NCBI RefSeq assembly: GCF_004359215.1
Contig: NC_090614.1
Coordinates: forward strand, 4,265,497-4,329,496
DNA: 64,000 nt
DNA from: Bremia lactucae
Taxonomy: Eukaryota; Oomycota; Peronosporomycetes; Peronosporales; Peronosporaceae
Reading direction: 5' to 3'
Part shown: piece by piece, positions 53,653 to 64,000 of the stretch
Position numbering within the stretch: the first letter of the stretch is position 1
Layout: every line of letters begins with the position of its first letter
Translations under genes and position numbers: made by a program
Notes under the pieces: model-generated
Seen by the model: only the letters and a program-made list of their open reading frames with translations
The model's database searches: none
What the model was told of the DNA's origin: nothing

Positions 53653-54750
53653 ATGGGCTTCGTCGCACTAGCTCGTCAGACGCTTATCGTTTCTCGCTTC
53701 CAAATGCACGCGTCTACACGCTTAAGCACAGCAATTCCCTGGCAACAAATGCATAAGCACCGCGTGCCTTGCTCTATCGACCCTCCATTCCTATCAACCC
53801 GAACCAGCAGCATTAGTTTTGTACGAACAAAAGTCAGCGAACGCACGCTCCGTCGGAAGAAATTACGCGTCAACAAGAGCCAAAAAGGAGTCAAGGTGCC
53901 AATTCTTAAAGAAACGTTGCGCAAGCTCTATTTGCGTACGCATCCGGATCTCTTTGGACAGTATCCAACGCAGCAGCGCGCAAATGAGGAATCGTACAAA
54001 GAGCTCTTGGGCATCCTGGACGCCATTGAGAAACACAATCAATTTCCCCCAGCCAAGACCTTAAAACTTCCATTTTTTTTAAAAACACCTATCGAGGGTG
54101 AATTTAAAGAAGTCGAGTTGCAACTACGCACGACGGGAGGTGCATGTAATACGTTGGTAGAGGAGGCATTGGGTCAATTTTTCAGCAACTGTGGGCTCCC
54201 TGAGGTCTTTCAATGGGACAAAGGAAGCTGGGGCAAAAGTGTAGGTAAACACGCAGTAGAGAATCCAAATTTAGGCTTTGAAAAGGAAGATGAAACGCAT
54301 GAGAACGACCGTCACGAGGCCAAGCGCGAAGAACGGCATTCTTCAGCTCCGGCTTATAATCCCGTGGATCGTAAAGCACCAGAAGATCATTCGATTGAAA
54401 AGGTTCTGAATGAGTTAGACGACACGTTGCAGCTTATTGCTGTCGTGCCATATCTTGACGACGACGACAAGCAACAGCAAGCTATTAAAACTCATTTTGA
54501 ACACGGATCAGGTCTCGATGACCTCGATGCTCAAGGGTATTCACTGAAAGCGGGAGTTATTCAATTGTGGCAAGGCGAACGGAATCTACAGGCACTGATT
54601 CCTGGATTAGATGGCGACTCGGCGATTCTAATGCAGCGAATTTTGCTTCATACCGTCGATATTGAAAAGCGTCTCGAGAACGTCATTGCTCAAAGCTCCT
54701 TGGACGTTACGAGATTCACTGCGGAAGCTTGTAATCAACAGAGCGAGTAA
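53653..54750 (+). CDS. TCAIM-like mitochondrial protein (DUF4460)
   Basis: A 365-residue intronless gene. The N-terminus (GFVALARQTLIVSRFQMHAS) is basic and resembles a mitochondrial presequence. After RTKVSERTLRRKKLR comes the DnaJ-like DUF4460 region (LRKLYLRTHPDLFGQYP, YKELLGILDAIEK, KTLKLPFFLK...VELQLRTTGG, residues about 90-190) known from TCAIM proteins. A charged linker and the C-terminal domain follow (SIEKVLNELDDTLQLIAVVP, EHGSGLDDLDAQGYSLKAG, LDGDSAILMQRILLHTVDIE). The His-Pro-Asp of the J-like segment is present (THPDLFG). The molecular role of the family is not established; in animals it is mitochondrial. The frame begins with GTG 53647, but ATG 53653 is the start. Confidence 0.85.
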   Translation: MGFVALARQTLIVSRFQMHASTRLSTAIPWQQMHKHRVPCSIDPPFLSTRTSSISFVRTKVSERTLRRKKLRVNKSQKGVKVPILKETLRKLYLRTHPDLFGQYPTQQRANEESYKELLGILDAIEKHNQFPPAKTLKLPFFLKTPIEGEFKEVELQLRTTGGACNTLVEEALGQFFSNCGLPEVFQWDKGSWGKSVGKHAVENPNLGFEKEDETHENDRHEAKREERHSSAPAYNPVDRKAPEDHSIEKVLNELDDTLQLIAVVPYLDDDDKQQQAIKTHFEHGSGLDDLDAQGYSLKAGVIQLWQGERNLQALIPGLDGDSAILMQRILLHTVDIEKRLENVIAQSSLDVTRFTAEACNQQSE

Positions 54751-54984
54751 AGATTCTTGGATGACTTTATCGATAAAAGATTATCGCGTTATGTGGGCAT
54801 TTACAATGAATTAATTGTTAAGCACTGAACTTACATGCCCAAATGCACAAAAGATGACACGGCACTAGGACCTGCACCCAGGATTGGAAAGAATAGTGAA
54901 TTACTTCTTTGAGTCGCTGTCCTAGACAGGAATTAGCTCTTACATAACATCGAGTGACCCGGGGCCGTCAGTTTAGCACGAAAT

Positions 54985-55516
54985 GGAACGGGGTGTACCG
55001 TTAAAACATGAATATTATTTCTGTAAGAGAAAATAATAAAGAAGTATTTACGTTGGAATTGTTATATTCAACTTAAATTCCTAGGTACTTAATTGAAGTA
55101 ATAAAAAAAAAACCTACCACTTAAGTGTGCTTCATATATATGTGACCCACCCTTATGTATGTGATGCACATTGGTACATCCTAGCGTCATCCGCTATGCG
55201 AAATACCCAAAAACGATACGCTCGCAGCACATATTAGTCTATCTACAAAGACGGCATTTATGCTAGGTAATAACAGAAATTTATATTTAATGCGATTAAA
55301 TATAAATCAGTCTTAAACTTACAATATACTTGATAAGTTTGCACGAGGAGCCGGATTACCGCTCCCGTGACGACACTTTTATCAGTGTACTTCGTGAGTT
55401 GGGTGAGGTCGCTAAGGCGCCCACCACAAACCTCACTGCACGTGAGAGAAGGCGGTAAATCGTCGAAGGTGTGTGCGTGCGTAGTACGTGGCAGCTTTAA
55501 GTAGCGCCCGTCTACA
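54985..55516 (+). repeat. 5' LTR of element A2, degenerate
   Basis: The right part (GAGCCGGATTACCGCTCCCGTGACG, then GCCCGTCTACA) matches the minus strand of 1100-1652; the left part is much altered and its start is approximate. Confidence 0.65.
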
Positions 55517-55577
55517 CTTGGTGGAACTTGAAATCCTTCCCACGACCCGCATCTTTGAGCGTGTACGTGAGGATGAG

Positions 55578-57249
55578 CCTCAATATCGATTGGACTCATT
55601 TCCCCCCACCTCCGAACATCATCGGGAGTTGGCTGAGCAGACGGCGCAGGGACTTAGGGAACAAGCCATGGCCAGGGTCTTGGGTAGTCTCCTGAGCAAC
55701 ATGTTACTCAGTTGGAGCAGTTTGACGCACTCATGCTCGGACAGCGAAGGGTCGCGTCCGAGGCACAAAGCCATGCTACGGCGGAGTCTGTCACACAGAC
55801 TCAGGATGAGCTAAGGCGAGAGCAGGCTCGAAGCGAGGCTTTCAACAGGACTGTTAAGATGCTCTCCGCTCTCAGCCGAGGCTTATTCGGATGGACCCGC
55901 CCAAGTTCGATGGAACTGCAGCGCGCACGATATCCATCGGCTGTTAGCAGTAAAGCAATGCGGTGTGTCGCAGCTAATCGAAGATGACAGCCCGATGGTG
56001 CCGTACTCCATGTCGCACCCGCGCGGTAAAGCCTCAGAGTGGGCTTACTCGGCGGGTATAGCGTATTCAAGGTGTTCCCTTCATGGGCGATTATAAGACA
56101 AAGACTCGCGCCATGTGCCAGCCACCAAACAACGAGGTGTTGCATAAGGTGCGCGTTTTCGGGGCGTGGCAGGCGAAGCGATCTATGCAAGAGCATGTGC
56201 AGGAGATGCACTAGCTGTCGGGATCAATTACCGTAGGTCCGATTGGGGAGCACATAAAAGTGCCCAAGTTTATGAACGGAATACGTCATGGCTCATCGTG
56301 ACAGGCTCTTATTAGAAAGGTGCCGTCAACGATGGAATCCAAATTGCCTTAGTTGAGGAGAAATTTTACAACAGTGCCTCGGCGATAGCTTGGTATAAGC
56401 CGTCGGCCGAGAGAACAGGTGTCACTTCCATGGAGTTGGGCAATGCAGACGTTGTCTGTCACAAATGTGGCAAGCGCAGTCATATGAGCGCTGCTATGCC
56501 TGGGCCCCTGCTGGGGCGAAGACGCCCAGCAAGAGGAATCCCTTTCCGAAGAGCGATGGCAATAACCAGCGTGCGAGACGCATGAGTCCGCATCTACCAC
56601 TGAGGGGTCGAAAAAATGCAGGAGAAAGCTGAGGTAAATCGCTTTAGCTTCATCGATGGCCTGTTATGGCATCAGCTGTCACCTTGTGATTCCTTGGGAA
56701 TCTATGTGCCTCATGACACAGACCTCAAGCTGATGACCCTTCACGAGCTCCATGATGCGCCATCTAGTGGGCATCTGGGCCGTGAAAAGACATTCTTACG
56801 AGTGTCAGAGAAATTTTGGTGAACGCACTTATTTAGATGGGTGGCCAACTATATTCGCTCTTGCGAACAGTGTCAGCATAAAGCCTGCACCGTCCAGCAG
56901 TGCGCCACTGAAGCCGCTACCGATTCCAACCAACTGTTGGAAGTCAGTAAGTCTAGACTTCACATTAGGGTCGGACGGGGCTCGTCGTCTTCGTAAACGG
57001 TCTAAGCAAGATGGTTCATTCAGCACCATGTAAGACATCGATCAAAGGCAAGTAGGCAGCTCTCTTGTCCTGGATCGCGTATACCGATTACACGAGATGG
57101 CCGAGTCCATAGTATTGGACCGGGATCAATGATTTACGTCTGGGTTTTGGCGACAAGTGCTTGGGCTGCTAGGTGGCGAGTTCCCCATGTCGACTGCAGA
57201 CCATCCTCAGATCAATGGCCAAACAGAACGTGCCAATCAGGTCGTGGTG
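55578..57249 (+). pseudogene. gag-integrase remnant of element A2
   Basis: Gag opens like A1 (MSLNIDW at 55578) but shifts frame near 55610 and again later. The knuckle CHKCGKRSHMSAAMP (about 56457) has lost its last Cys. From 56616 an integrase frame follows: FIDGLLWHQL, a finger with HELHDAPSSGHLGREKT and YIRSCEQCQHKA (about 56735-56885), and ESVSLDF-like sequence, then decay. A deletion has joined gag directly to integrase. Confidence 0.75.
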
Positions 57250-57406
57250 GATAAATAGATATAATGGCCTATACCTATTTATGGATAAGATTTCTGAACA
57301 TTACTATGTAAGTAATATTCTCCAAATATTCTCTACCTTTTAGATAATATATTAATAAACTATTTATAAGTGTTAATTTTATGTAACGATACACCCCGTC
57401 GTAGCA
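57250..57406 (-). repeat. LTR fragment of family D
   Basis: Its minus strand matches the first 160 bp of 25983-26418 (GTATCGTTACAT..AATTAACACTT, TTAATATATTATCT, AATATTTGGAGAATAT). Confidence 0.75.
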
Positions 57407-57534
57407 TGCGTGCGGCCCAGAACATCTAAGGGCATCCCAGACCTGTTATTGCCTCCAACTTCCTTTGGTTTGATTACCCAAAAGTCCATCTAAGAAGTCC
57501 ACACACCTACCAAAAATGGTAAGCGGAACTATTT

Positions 57535-57719
57535 AGCACGAGCCGGATTACCGCTCCCGTGAAGACACTTAATCAAAGTACTTAGTGCGTTAGGTGAAGT
57601 CGCTAACGCGCCCACCGCAACTACCTCACTGCACGCAAAAGAAGCTGGTTAAACCGCCTCCTCGCTGTGCTATGGTGTGTGTATAAGTAGAGCGTGGCCG
57701 CATTACGACGTGCCCGCTT
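57535..57719 (+). repeat. LTR fragment of family A
   Basis: Plus-strand end of the family-A LTR (CGGATTACCGCTCCCGTGAAG to ATTACGACGTGCCCGCT), truncated on the left. It abuts segment E. Confidence 0.8.
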
Positions 57720-58485
57720 GCAGTTTACTGATGCCTGAATTGAGTCCTGAGCATTTATCGTTTAATTAAAATTCATCAGATAGGAAGATCAATAAAAATC
57801 TTGAGTCTGGTTCGCGAGGCGAAAATAGCCAAATCGACCACCCTTACAATGAAGCTTAAATTTTAGCCCACGCAATTTTAATTTTAGAGGTCGAGCATAA
57901 TTTCGAGCGTACACTCGCTGCAGCATATATTTACAGCGGAACATCGTAGGAAGATGCAGGTATCATTTAGGCCTTCGCTGTCTACTGAAAGTCGTTTACG
58001 CTATCACTACATTTAGGTTAGCGTCAGCAGTTGGCGTATGCGTAAAATTTTAACGCTCGCTCATACCAGGCTTGCTCCTGATCTGGTAATCGACAATATC
58101 AAAGCCGGGTCTAAGAATGGGTCTGGCTTGGTCCCGCCTTTTCGAGTACAGCTAATCACACATGCGGAGGCTGCCTATTTGGCGTTACTCGAAGAGCAGC
58201 ACGCGCACCGAAAGGCCTTATCAAATTACTATAGTGGCCGCTTATGCCATATACAACTTAAATAACGTTCCTATAAAGCTCAGCAGTGTGTCCAACAAAT
58301 GGTGCTGGTCGAATGTACGGTTCCGTACCGCTTGGAGGTCGAAACCTCAATACCGAACAAAATGGAGTTAACGTTAGACATATGGAATATCATCAAATGT
58401 TGACGTTGCATTTTATGCGCAATCGGAGACGCGGTTGTGCCTGTTCACGCGCGCTCGCCCAAATCGACGTGTTTTTGACTGCCTC
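57720..58485 (+). repeat. Unknown segment E, right copy (uninterrupted)
   Basis: Inverted match to 41990-42203 plus 42734-43275. It runs directly into the LTR of element B3, as the left copy runs into B2. It holds a 75-codon frame (58038-58265; LTLAHTRLAPDLVIDNIKAG, then LALLEEQHAHRKALSNYYSG) that I do not recognise and that is broken in the left copy. Confidence 0.75.
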
Positions 58486-58817
58486 TGTAATGAGGCACAC
58501 ATTGGTTGGAGAACCGTTTTGTGGTACCTTTATTGTAATGGGGCACACATCGGTTGGAGAACCGTTGTTGTGGTACATTTACTTTATGGGTAAATACCCT
58601 TTTATTCTATTTTAAAATAATTAATTACTTAAATTCCATTTATTATGGGTAACAAATGTAGTCGCCGCCAGATATATATCTGGCGGCCGAAATCTATTTT
58701 GAATTAGCTACGGTAAGGTTTTGAATTTAAATTAAAATTAAAAATGCTGAGTTTTCCTTTTGATCTTGAAGTCTAAAAGTCTTCCTCTATCTTTAGCAGC
58801 GAAGAAGCTCCGCTACA
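58486..58817 (+). repeat. 5' LTR of element B3, shortened, with duplicated start
   Basis: The first 48 bp (TGTAATGAGGCACACATTGG...) are repeated at 58534-58581 (TGTAATGGGGCACACATCGG...). The middle part present in B1 and B2 (the AAGGCTTGCGCATTG region) is deleted. Ends CCGCTACA. Confidence 0.85.
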
Positions 58818-58819
58818 TC

Positions 58820-58827
58820 TGGTAGCA
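58820..58827 (+). other. tRNA primer-binding site of element B3
   Basis: TGGTAGCA two bases after the LTR end. Confidence 0.7.
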
Positions 58828-58873
58828 CTAGTAGTCAATCTCTGAGTCTTTATAAGACTAAGCCTTCACTGAA

Positions 58874-60173
58874 ATGGAAGAGGTCTCAAAACTTATAGAA
58901 GCGCAGGGCATAGCGTATGACAAGCTCAAAACTTTATTTGGGCTTGAATATGTAAAGTTCAGTATATTCAGGGACCAGAGGTTTTGCATGCAAGGGTTGA
59001 AACCTTCATGCGTACGAATCCTCCCCGATCGGCCAGGTTCAGGATCACCCTTGCGGCATCTATGCCAACTCGGTATATCTCTGTACCTCGAAGATAGAGC
59101 CATGGAGTGGGCACTCTCGTGCAGCGTCCATAGACGACGCTTTTTTTTCTCATGGGATTCGGTAATTCAGCAAATGACCAGCATGTTTGCACCGCCTGAT
59201 TAGGCTTTACGCATACGATCACGGCTCATAGCGACTCGACAGGGTAAACGAGCCCTAGAGGACCATGCCCAGGAGTTGAGAACACTCATTGCATCTATGC
59301 TTCAAGGCCCGATGCAAGAAGCAACTATCGTAAATTTTTTTGGGGTTTCTCAATGAAGGCGTTGACCGTTCGGAATTATTACGACCCCATCCAGCTACTT
59401 TCGAAGACGCAATTGCCATAGCGCTACGCGCTGAGTTCGTCTTTAAGTCTGCTCGCGTTAGCCCGCCTATTTACCGAACAAGCTCTTCGAGCACATTGGT
59501 ACCGTCTAATAGACCGGAATTCATGGATCTACGCCTCGTTGAGGAGGGAGAAAAGGCACTTCAAGCAGTGGAACAGCATGAAATCATTTGTAGATGTTGT
59601 ATGTGCGGAAGCACGAAACATTTACGTCCGGCCTGTCCCCTACAAAATACTCGTAAAGCTCAAAATAGCACCAATTCCGACCTATACCAGAAATCTGGTA
59701 CGGTGCGGAAAACGTCGATACCATGTAGGTGAAAACCGCTCTACTGGGGAAGACCTAGGCTCTGTTAAAACTCTAGGAGGTGAGAATAAATAGAATCTAG
59801 CCCCAATTAGATCGGTGAGAGTACAAGCCTGGCTGCTAGTCGCTTTAGCGACTGTAAAGGGTTTTGATAAGCCGTGGTCAATTATAATTGACTCAGGAGC
59901 GTCTTGCACTTATGCTTGACGTCTTTCGCTTGAGGGAAACTAATGCGTTGGGGACTTAAAGCGCATGAAGGTGATACAATCACTGTTCGCTTAGCGACTG
60001 GGACTCGTGTCACTGTTCCCAAAGTTCCATTGAACTTAGGTATAAAGTTTCTGGACTTTGACAGTATGGAACGCTGTCTCGTCCTTGATTTGGATTCGAG
60101 ATATAATCTCATCCTTGGTATGGCCTGGTTAGAACACCATGAGCCATGGATTGATTGGAGTCTAAGACCTTAG
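58874..60173 (+). pseudogene. gag and protease of element B3
   Basis: Broken Gag frames include the knuckle region CRCCMCGSTKHLRPACP (about 59590-59640). The protease retains the standard DSGAS motif (about 59893), with one stop just after it, then VRLATGTRVTVPKVP and LVLDLDSRYNLILGM. Confidence 0.75.
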
Positions 60174-62745
60174 GCGCCACGCGCAATGTTCCTCGCAAAG
60201 TTTTGGAGAGTCATGAACCCACCTTTGCTAGGCAACAAAAGCGCTATTGGCGCGGATCATTGAATGAGTCTGTCAGTGTATTAGACATTGACATGTCTGA
60301 GTTAATAAACCCTACCGTTAAAAACATAAATTCTGAGCCCGTATCAGCAGAAATAAGAGGAACGGCACGTACTCCGTCGAGTGACACTCGTGATAATAAT
60401 GATTCACTAAATGCTAAAAACATTGTTGGTCTAAGGCCGAATCATCAAGGGTGCAATGTCCCTGAGATACGTGGAGTGACACCTCTAAGTCCACCGAGTA
60501 TGATCGGCCGAGGTAGCATCATACTGAGTGTCAGTAGTGACACTGTTGGCGGTTCGTGAGGACCTCAAGGGTGCAATATTCTTGAGATACGTATAGTGGC
60601 ACGTCTAAGTCCACCGAGTGTGGTCGGCCAAGGTGGCACCATACTGAGTGTCAATAGTGACACTATTGGCAGTTCGTCAGGGCATTTTGAGTCAAACCTT
60701 CCTAATGCACGTGAAGCGACACGTAAACGTTCGCTGGATAAGGAGGTTGAGTTACCTTACTCCTTGTCGGATGTCAAATTATACACCATGTCTTGTATAG
60801 AACCAGGTCTCTAAGAGGCGTATTGTCTCCACACCAAGACAGAGTGGACACCAAGCGTGTATACCCTCACAAAGTGATACGAGTGAGCAAGTACATACGC
60901 TTGTAAATGGCGTAACCGGTAACATTGAGGGGGGAGTTAGCCTTGCGGCAATTCCCTCGTTACATGCTTAGAGCTTGACAAAATATCTATTGATGAGTGC
61001 GGTCGAGCCTTAAAAGCTGGTGACTCATTTGAAATGGTGGTGATTCGACCTATGCTTGAGTTAAACTCATCGTCACTTCTCGACGAAGCTGTCCTGGATG
61101 ACACAAAAGCTGCACTTAGTGCGCGAAATGGGTCATCGATCGTTAAAGATCCTACGGATCCCTTTTATTCCTCAATTAAGGAATTCTAAGATGTGGTATG
61201 TAATAACCCACCATCTGTTTTACCTCCGGATAGAGGTTTACGTCATTAAATTGACTTAGTTCCGGGAACCAAATACTGTGTCACAAGACAATGGCCTTTA
61301 CTAAGGGAGCAGCGTGACGTCATTGACGATTTCTTCCGTGCTAAGCACGAGGCTGGAATGGTACGAGAGAGCAAATGTCCTCATTCGACACCGACATTTT
61401 GTGTCAAAAAGCCAAATGGTAAATGGCGCATTGTACATGCTCATAATAATAAGCTTTGTGCTGCCACTATACCAGCACAAACCCCCATTCTTAGAAAGGA
61501 TATTCTTTGGAGCATTATGGTGGGGTGTTCAATGTACAGTGCATTGGACTTAGTCGATGGTTACTACCATTTGCTCATGCGAGCTAGTGGTATCCCGCTT
61601 ACAGCGGTTAGCCCCCCAAGCGGCATGTGATGGGAGTGGCTAGTTATGCCACAAGGGCTTTCCAACGCTCCGGCAACATTTGATTGTCTAGTGACGCAAC
61701 TGTTTCGCCCTCATCGAGGTTATGCACAAACTTATCTCGATGACATTTTTGTCCACAGTCGTGCAGAGCAGGGTCGGTCGGATATGATAAATTATTTAGA
61801 CCATTTGCGAGCAGTGCTCGAGTGCATGCGCTCAAACAAATTGGACGCCAATGCATCTAAATGCATTTTTGGCGCAGACGAAATTCCTTTTTTAGGATGC
61901 TTCATTGGAAAGCGAGGCCTTAGAGCGGATCCCGCTAAGGTAAAAGCCATAGTAGATTGGGCGGCTCCTAAAAACCGAAGGATTTGCGTAAGTGGTCGGG
62001 TCTTGCCAATTATTAACACAAATATAGCGAAAATTACGCTGATATGGCTAGGCCATTATCTAGTTTCCTTATGAAGGATACAGAATGGTGGTGGACTAGC
62101 ACCGAAAATAATGCTATTCGAGCAGTTAAGGATAGTCTTATCCATGCCCCGATTCTGGCACTGCCAAACCTAAATTGGCCTTTCAGTGTCGTCTGTGACG
62201 CATCAGATTTTGCGATCGGCAGTACTCTGTTGCAAACAAATGTTGAGGGGCATGAACGTGCTATTTCTTTCGAGTCTAGACAGCTTAAAGCTGCGGAGAA
62301 GAACTACCCAGTTCATGACAAATAGTTACTTGCTATGGAGTATGCTCTCGTCAAATTCAGAGTTCATCTGCTCGGCTCTAAGCTGTTTTTGATTTATACA
62401 GATCACGCGTCATTACTCACGGCGACTAAGTCGCCCCATATCTCACAGAGAATGGTCCGATGGCTATCTTGTTTTGCGGAATACAACTTCGAGGTGAAGT
62501 ATAAACCCGACAAACAAAATGCTTTGGCCGATGCGTTATCACGCAGACCGGATTACGAGCTTTCTCATTCAACGACTATCTCGTCACCTATTACTGAATT
62601 AATCCGTTTGGCTTACGCCAAGGATGAACAGTATGTAGTTCTGCTACGAGCCTTAAAAGACTCGGATTCGGGTATTAAATTACCGGCACGTTTGTGTGCA
62701 AGATTACATCGATTTTCTATCGATAATAACCTGTTGCTTTATTGC
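60031..62745 (+). repeat. 2.7-kb block identical to 33641-36355
   Basis: Second copy of the block described at 33641-36355; it covers the end of protease, RT and most of RNase H, with the same stops. Confidence 0.9.
61160..62325 (+). pseudogene. Reverse transcriptase / RNase H of element B3
   Basis: Same sequence as in B1: FCVKKPNGKWRIVHAHNNKL, MPQGLSNAPATF, YLDDIFVHSRA, FSVVCDASDFAIGSTLL. A TGA at about 61628, frameshifts near 61510 and 62000 and a TAG at 62323 interrupt it. Confidence 0.8.
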
Positions 62746-63990
62746 ACAGACATCGCGGACCCTCCGCGTGTCGTTGTTTCTTATGATGAGGATTTGAAGT
62801 ACCGGATCCTCTATGAGGCACACGATACTGTCCTAGGTGGTCATCTCGGTAGAGAAAATACCTACGGCTCTATCAGCCAGAGTTATTGGTGGTCCAAAAA
62901 TTATAAATGGGTCAGCACATATGTTCGCACATGCAAAACGTGCCAACGGGTTAAACTCTCGGCACATGCTGCTGTGCCACTGGCGAGTCTTTCCGTCCCC
63001 ATAGGATGCTGGGAGTCCATTAGTATGGACTTTGTTAGCCGGTAACTCCGGTATAATGGTCTTTGTTGACCGTTTGAGCAAAATGGCTCACTTAGTGGCC
63101 GTGCCGGATTCCATTGATAGAGAAGGTACAGCTAAGCTGTTTATCGATCGCGTGTTTCGACAACATGGTTTGCCAGTCGCAATTGTCTCTGATCGAGATC
63201 CCCGTTTCACGGGTAAATTCTGGAATTCAATTTGTCGAGTTCTTGGCACCAGATTGGATATGTCCACTGCGGACTATCCGCAGACTGATAATCAAACTGA
63301 ACGTGTCAATCGCGTCATTGAAGACGTTTTACGCAGCGTGTGTGCTCAGACACCAAAGTGCTGGAGCTCAATGCTCCCAGTAGTGGAATTTGCGTTAAAT
63401 AACGCTGTTCATGCCTCTACAGGCTATACTCCGTTTTTTATAAACGGTCTTACCCACCCGCGCGTTCCATTAACGATACCACTGCGTGGTTCAGGGCTTG
63501 GTGGGGGAGAATTGGCCGATAGGCTTGCTGATATCAGCCCTGTTACCGTTCGGAAACAAGTAAGCGAGTTTCGCGCGACGCGATTTAGTGTCTTGAGACA
63601 TGTAAAGGATACGATGGCTGATAGCCAAGACAAACAAAAAGAACAAGCGGATGCTAAAGAATCGCTTTATTTGACCATTTACGGTCGTGGCCAAGAAGGG
63701 CCTAGCTTATACGCTAAACCTTCCCACCAAGCTGCGTACACACCCAGTGTTTTACGTTGGCTTGCTTAAGCCATATCGGAATACTTCCCACGTGGACTTG
63801 AAGGCGCTTGCGCCGAGACAGGCGGTCGTGCCGCAGATTGCTGCATCCTCACCAGGATGTCCAGCTGGCCCTCTAAACGAGGCTGCTGACGCTCCAGCGT
63901 CGAAAGACGGCCCCGAACCGCCTCAAAAGAGCTCTCAACCCGAGCAAGGACCTCACGAAGAAGTTGCACCTCGTGCCGTAGGTCATCAAA
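62335..63990 (+). pseudogene. RNase H end and integrase of element B3
   Basis: 62335-63045 holds YTDHASLLTAT, KPDKQNALADALSRR and an H2C2 integrase finger (YEAHDTVLGGHLGREN, YVRTCKTCQRVK), ending at SMDFVSR with the first catalytic Asp. A one-base shift leads to 63032-63769, with VFVDRLSKMAHLVAVP, VSDRDPRFTG (second Asp) and ADYPQTDNQTERVNRVIED (Glu). A second shift near 63690 precedes the RTHPVFYVGLLKPYR module. Two frameshifts thus separate otherwise well-kept coding sequence. Confidence 0.82.
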
Positions 63991-64000
63991 TGCTTCCGCC

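Larger units (their letters stand above)
54985..57249 (+). mobile_element. Ty3/gypsy element A2, internally deleted and decayed
   Basis: Plus-strand copy of family A. The LTR runs from about 54985 to 55516, followed by a degenerate PBS (TGGTGGAAC), gag, and then directly integrase: protease, RT and RNase H are missing. It ends at an LTR-D scrap at 57250. Confidence 0.75.
58486..64000 (+). mobile_element. Ty3/gypsy element B3, running off the right edge
   Basis: LTR, PBS, gag, protease, RT, RNase H and integrase on the plus strand; the chromodomain and any 3' LTR would lie beyond base 64000. The integrase region is the best preserved of the three B copies, whereas gag and RT are broken. Confidence 0.85.

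Noticed and set aside
63766..63969. 67-codon minus-strand ORF with coiled-coil look
   Set aside because: Lies opposite the integrase C-terminal region of element B3, which reads well on the plus strand.
1..64000. tRNA, rRNA and CRISPR features
   Set aside because: No cloverleaf with a T-loop consensus, rRNA block or regularly spaced repeat array was seen; the only array is the 19-bp minisatellite.

Overview
The window is eukaryotic nuclear DNA from a plant-pathogenic oomycete (Phytophthora / downy-mildew type). Three things point there: a Crinkler (CRN) gene at 6.75-8.14 kb; a recurring oomycete-type initiator motif (TCATTT-N-CAATTT-like) 30-45 nt before several start codons; and compact genes with few, very short introns (43-68 nt) and short intergenic gaps. 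All splice models here were built by eye from GT/AG sites and reading-frame phase.

Layout. (1) 1-1.65 kb: the 5' end of a minus-strand Ty3/gypsy element (family A) with an intact gag that leaves the window. (2) 1.9-24.9 kb: a gene-dense island. In order it holds a PH-domain/glutathione-peroxidase fusion, an FN3-membrane-FYVE-like protein, a Sac-phosphatase remnant, a CRN effector, a divergent pair of C2 plus amphipathic-repeat paralogues with an unknown spliced gene between them, Trm82/WDR4, mitochondrial-type AspRS, an EMAPII-like tRNA-binding protein, an organellar EttA-like ABCF protein, coproporphyrinogen oxidase, a RidA-family protein, a small unknown protein and a Gfo/Idh/MocA dehydrogenase. 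The stretch from 12.5 to 19.3 kb is a translation/tRNA neighbourhood. Several products have basic, Ser/Arg-rich N-termini that look like mitochondrial presequences. (3) 26.0-49.85 kb: nested and rearranged Ty3/gypsy elements (families D, B and C), one assembly gap (27986-28726), solo LTRs and a duplicated unknown segment. (4) 49.85-54.75 kb: a small second gene island with a TMEM41/VTT membrane protein and two tandem TCAIM-like paralogues, one lacking the N-terminal domain. (5) 55-64 kb: more Ty3/gypsy DNA (A2, an LTR-D scrap, the second copy of the unknown segment, and B3, which leaves the window).

The most notable observations are the PH-GPx fusion without the usual resolving cysteine; a 2.7-kb retroelement block that reads as identical in two distant copies while its flanks are diverged; an inverted duplication of a B element plus its flanking DNA; and the arrangement around element C, where the promoter and first nine codons of the TMEM41-like gene are repeated on the far side of the element, as expected from recombination between two non-allelic C insertions. 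I saw no tRNA, rRNA or CRISPR.
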